Assembly: GCA_900548635.1 (NCBI GenBank) | Contig: URLP01000103.1 | Coordinates: forward strand, 1-6,229 | Length of the DNA: 6,229 nucleotides | DNA from: an uncultured Megasphaera sp. | Lineage (GTDB): Bacteria > Bacillota > Negativicutes > Veillonellales > Megasphaeraceae | Reading direction: 5' to 3' | Part shown: piece by piece, positions 6,176-6,229 of the stretch | Position numbering within the stretch: position 1 is the stretch's first letter | Layout of the letters: each line of letters opens with the position of its first letter | Notes under the pieces: model-generated | The model's input: only the letters and a program-made list of their open reading frames with translations | Told to the model about the DNA's origin: nothing | Database searches by the model: none | Program-made: the position numbers and the translations under genes

Positions 6176-6229
6176 GCTGGGTATTTGGTGCTTATCTCTC
6201 GCAAGCCCTTACGGTGCGGCCATACAGCC

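Overview
The window looks like chromosomal core DNA from a low-redox, Gram-negative-type Firmicute, most likely a member of the Negativicutes close to Megasphaera. This rests on three things: G/C-ending codons combined with strong AGGAGG-type ribosome binding sites, the MutS2 and long U32 protein types, and terminators built on a GGCTGTCGCAT core. The last point is from memory and is inference; no database search was possible. All four genes lie on the + strand.

Layout. Positions 1-153 are the 3' end of rpsI (ribosomal protein S9), cut by the window edge. A 249-base gap (154-402) follows. It holds two intrinsic terminators (193-241 and 291-325), a 13-base direct repeat between them, and a candidate extended -10 promoter (351-359). 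Then comes a tight three-gene unit: an iron-dependent alcohol dehydrogenase (403-1488), a long U32-family protein with DUF3656 and a second, C-terminal U32-like half (1501-3690), and mutS2 (3710-6073). The intergenic gaps are only 12 and 19 bases and contain no terminator, so the three genes are probably cotranscribed. Transcription should end at a strong hairpin at 6094-6145. The last 80 bases hold an 8-bp inverted repeat that may be the edge of a dispersed intergenic element running out of the window.

How the genes relate. S9, the U32/RlhA-like protein and MutS2 all touch the ribosome: S9 is a P-site protein, RlhA-type U32 enzymes hydroxylate 23S rRNA, and MutS2 of Bacillus subtilis acts on collided ribosomes. 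The dehydrogenase is a metabolic gene with no obvious link to the others. Nothing here looks like a mobile element, defence island or clearly new system. The points most worth checking are the tandem U32 architecture with two different four-cysteine sets, the altered LDLRG motif in the MutS2 Smr domain, the tyrosine in the dehydrogenase active-site region, and the repeated terminator family.
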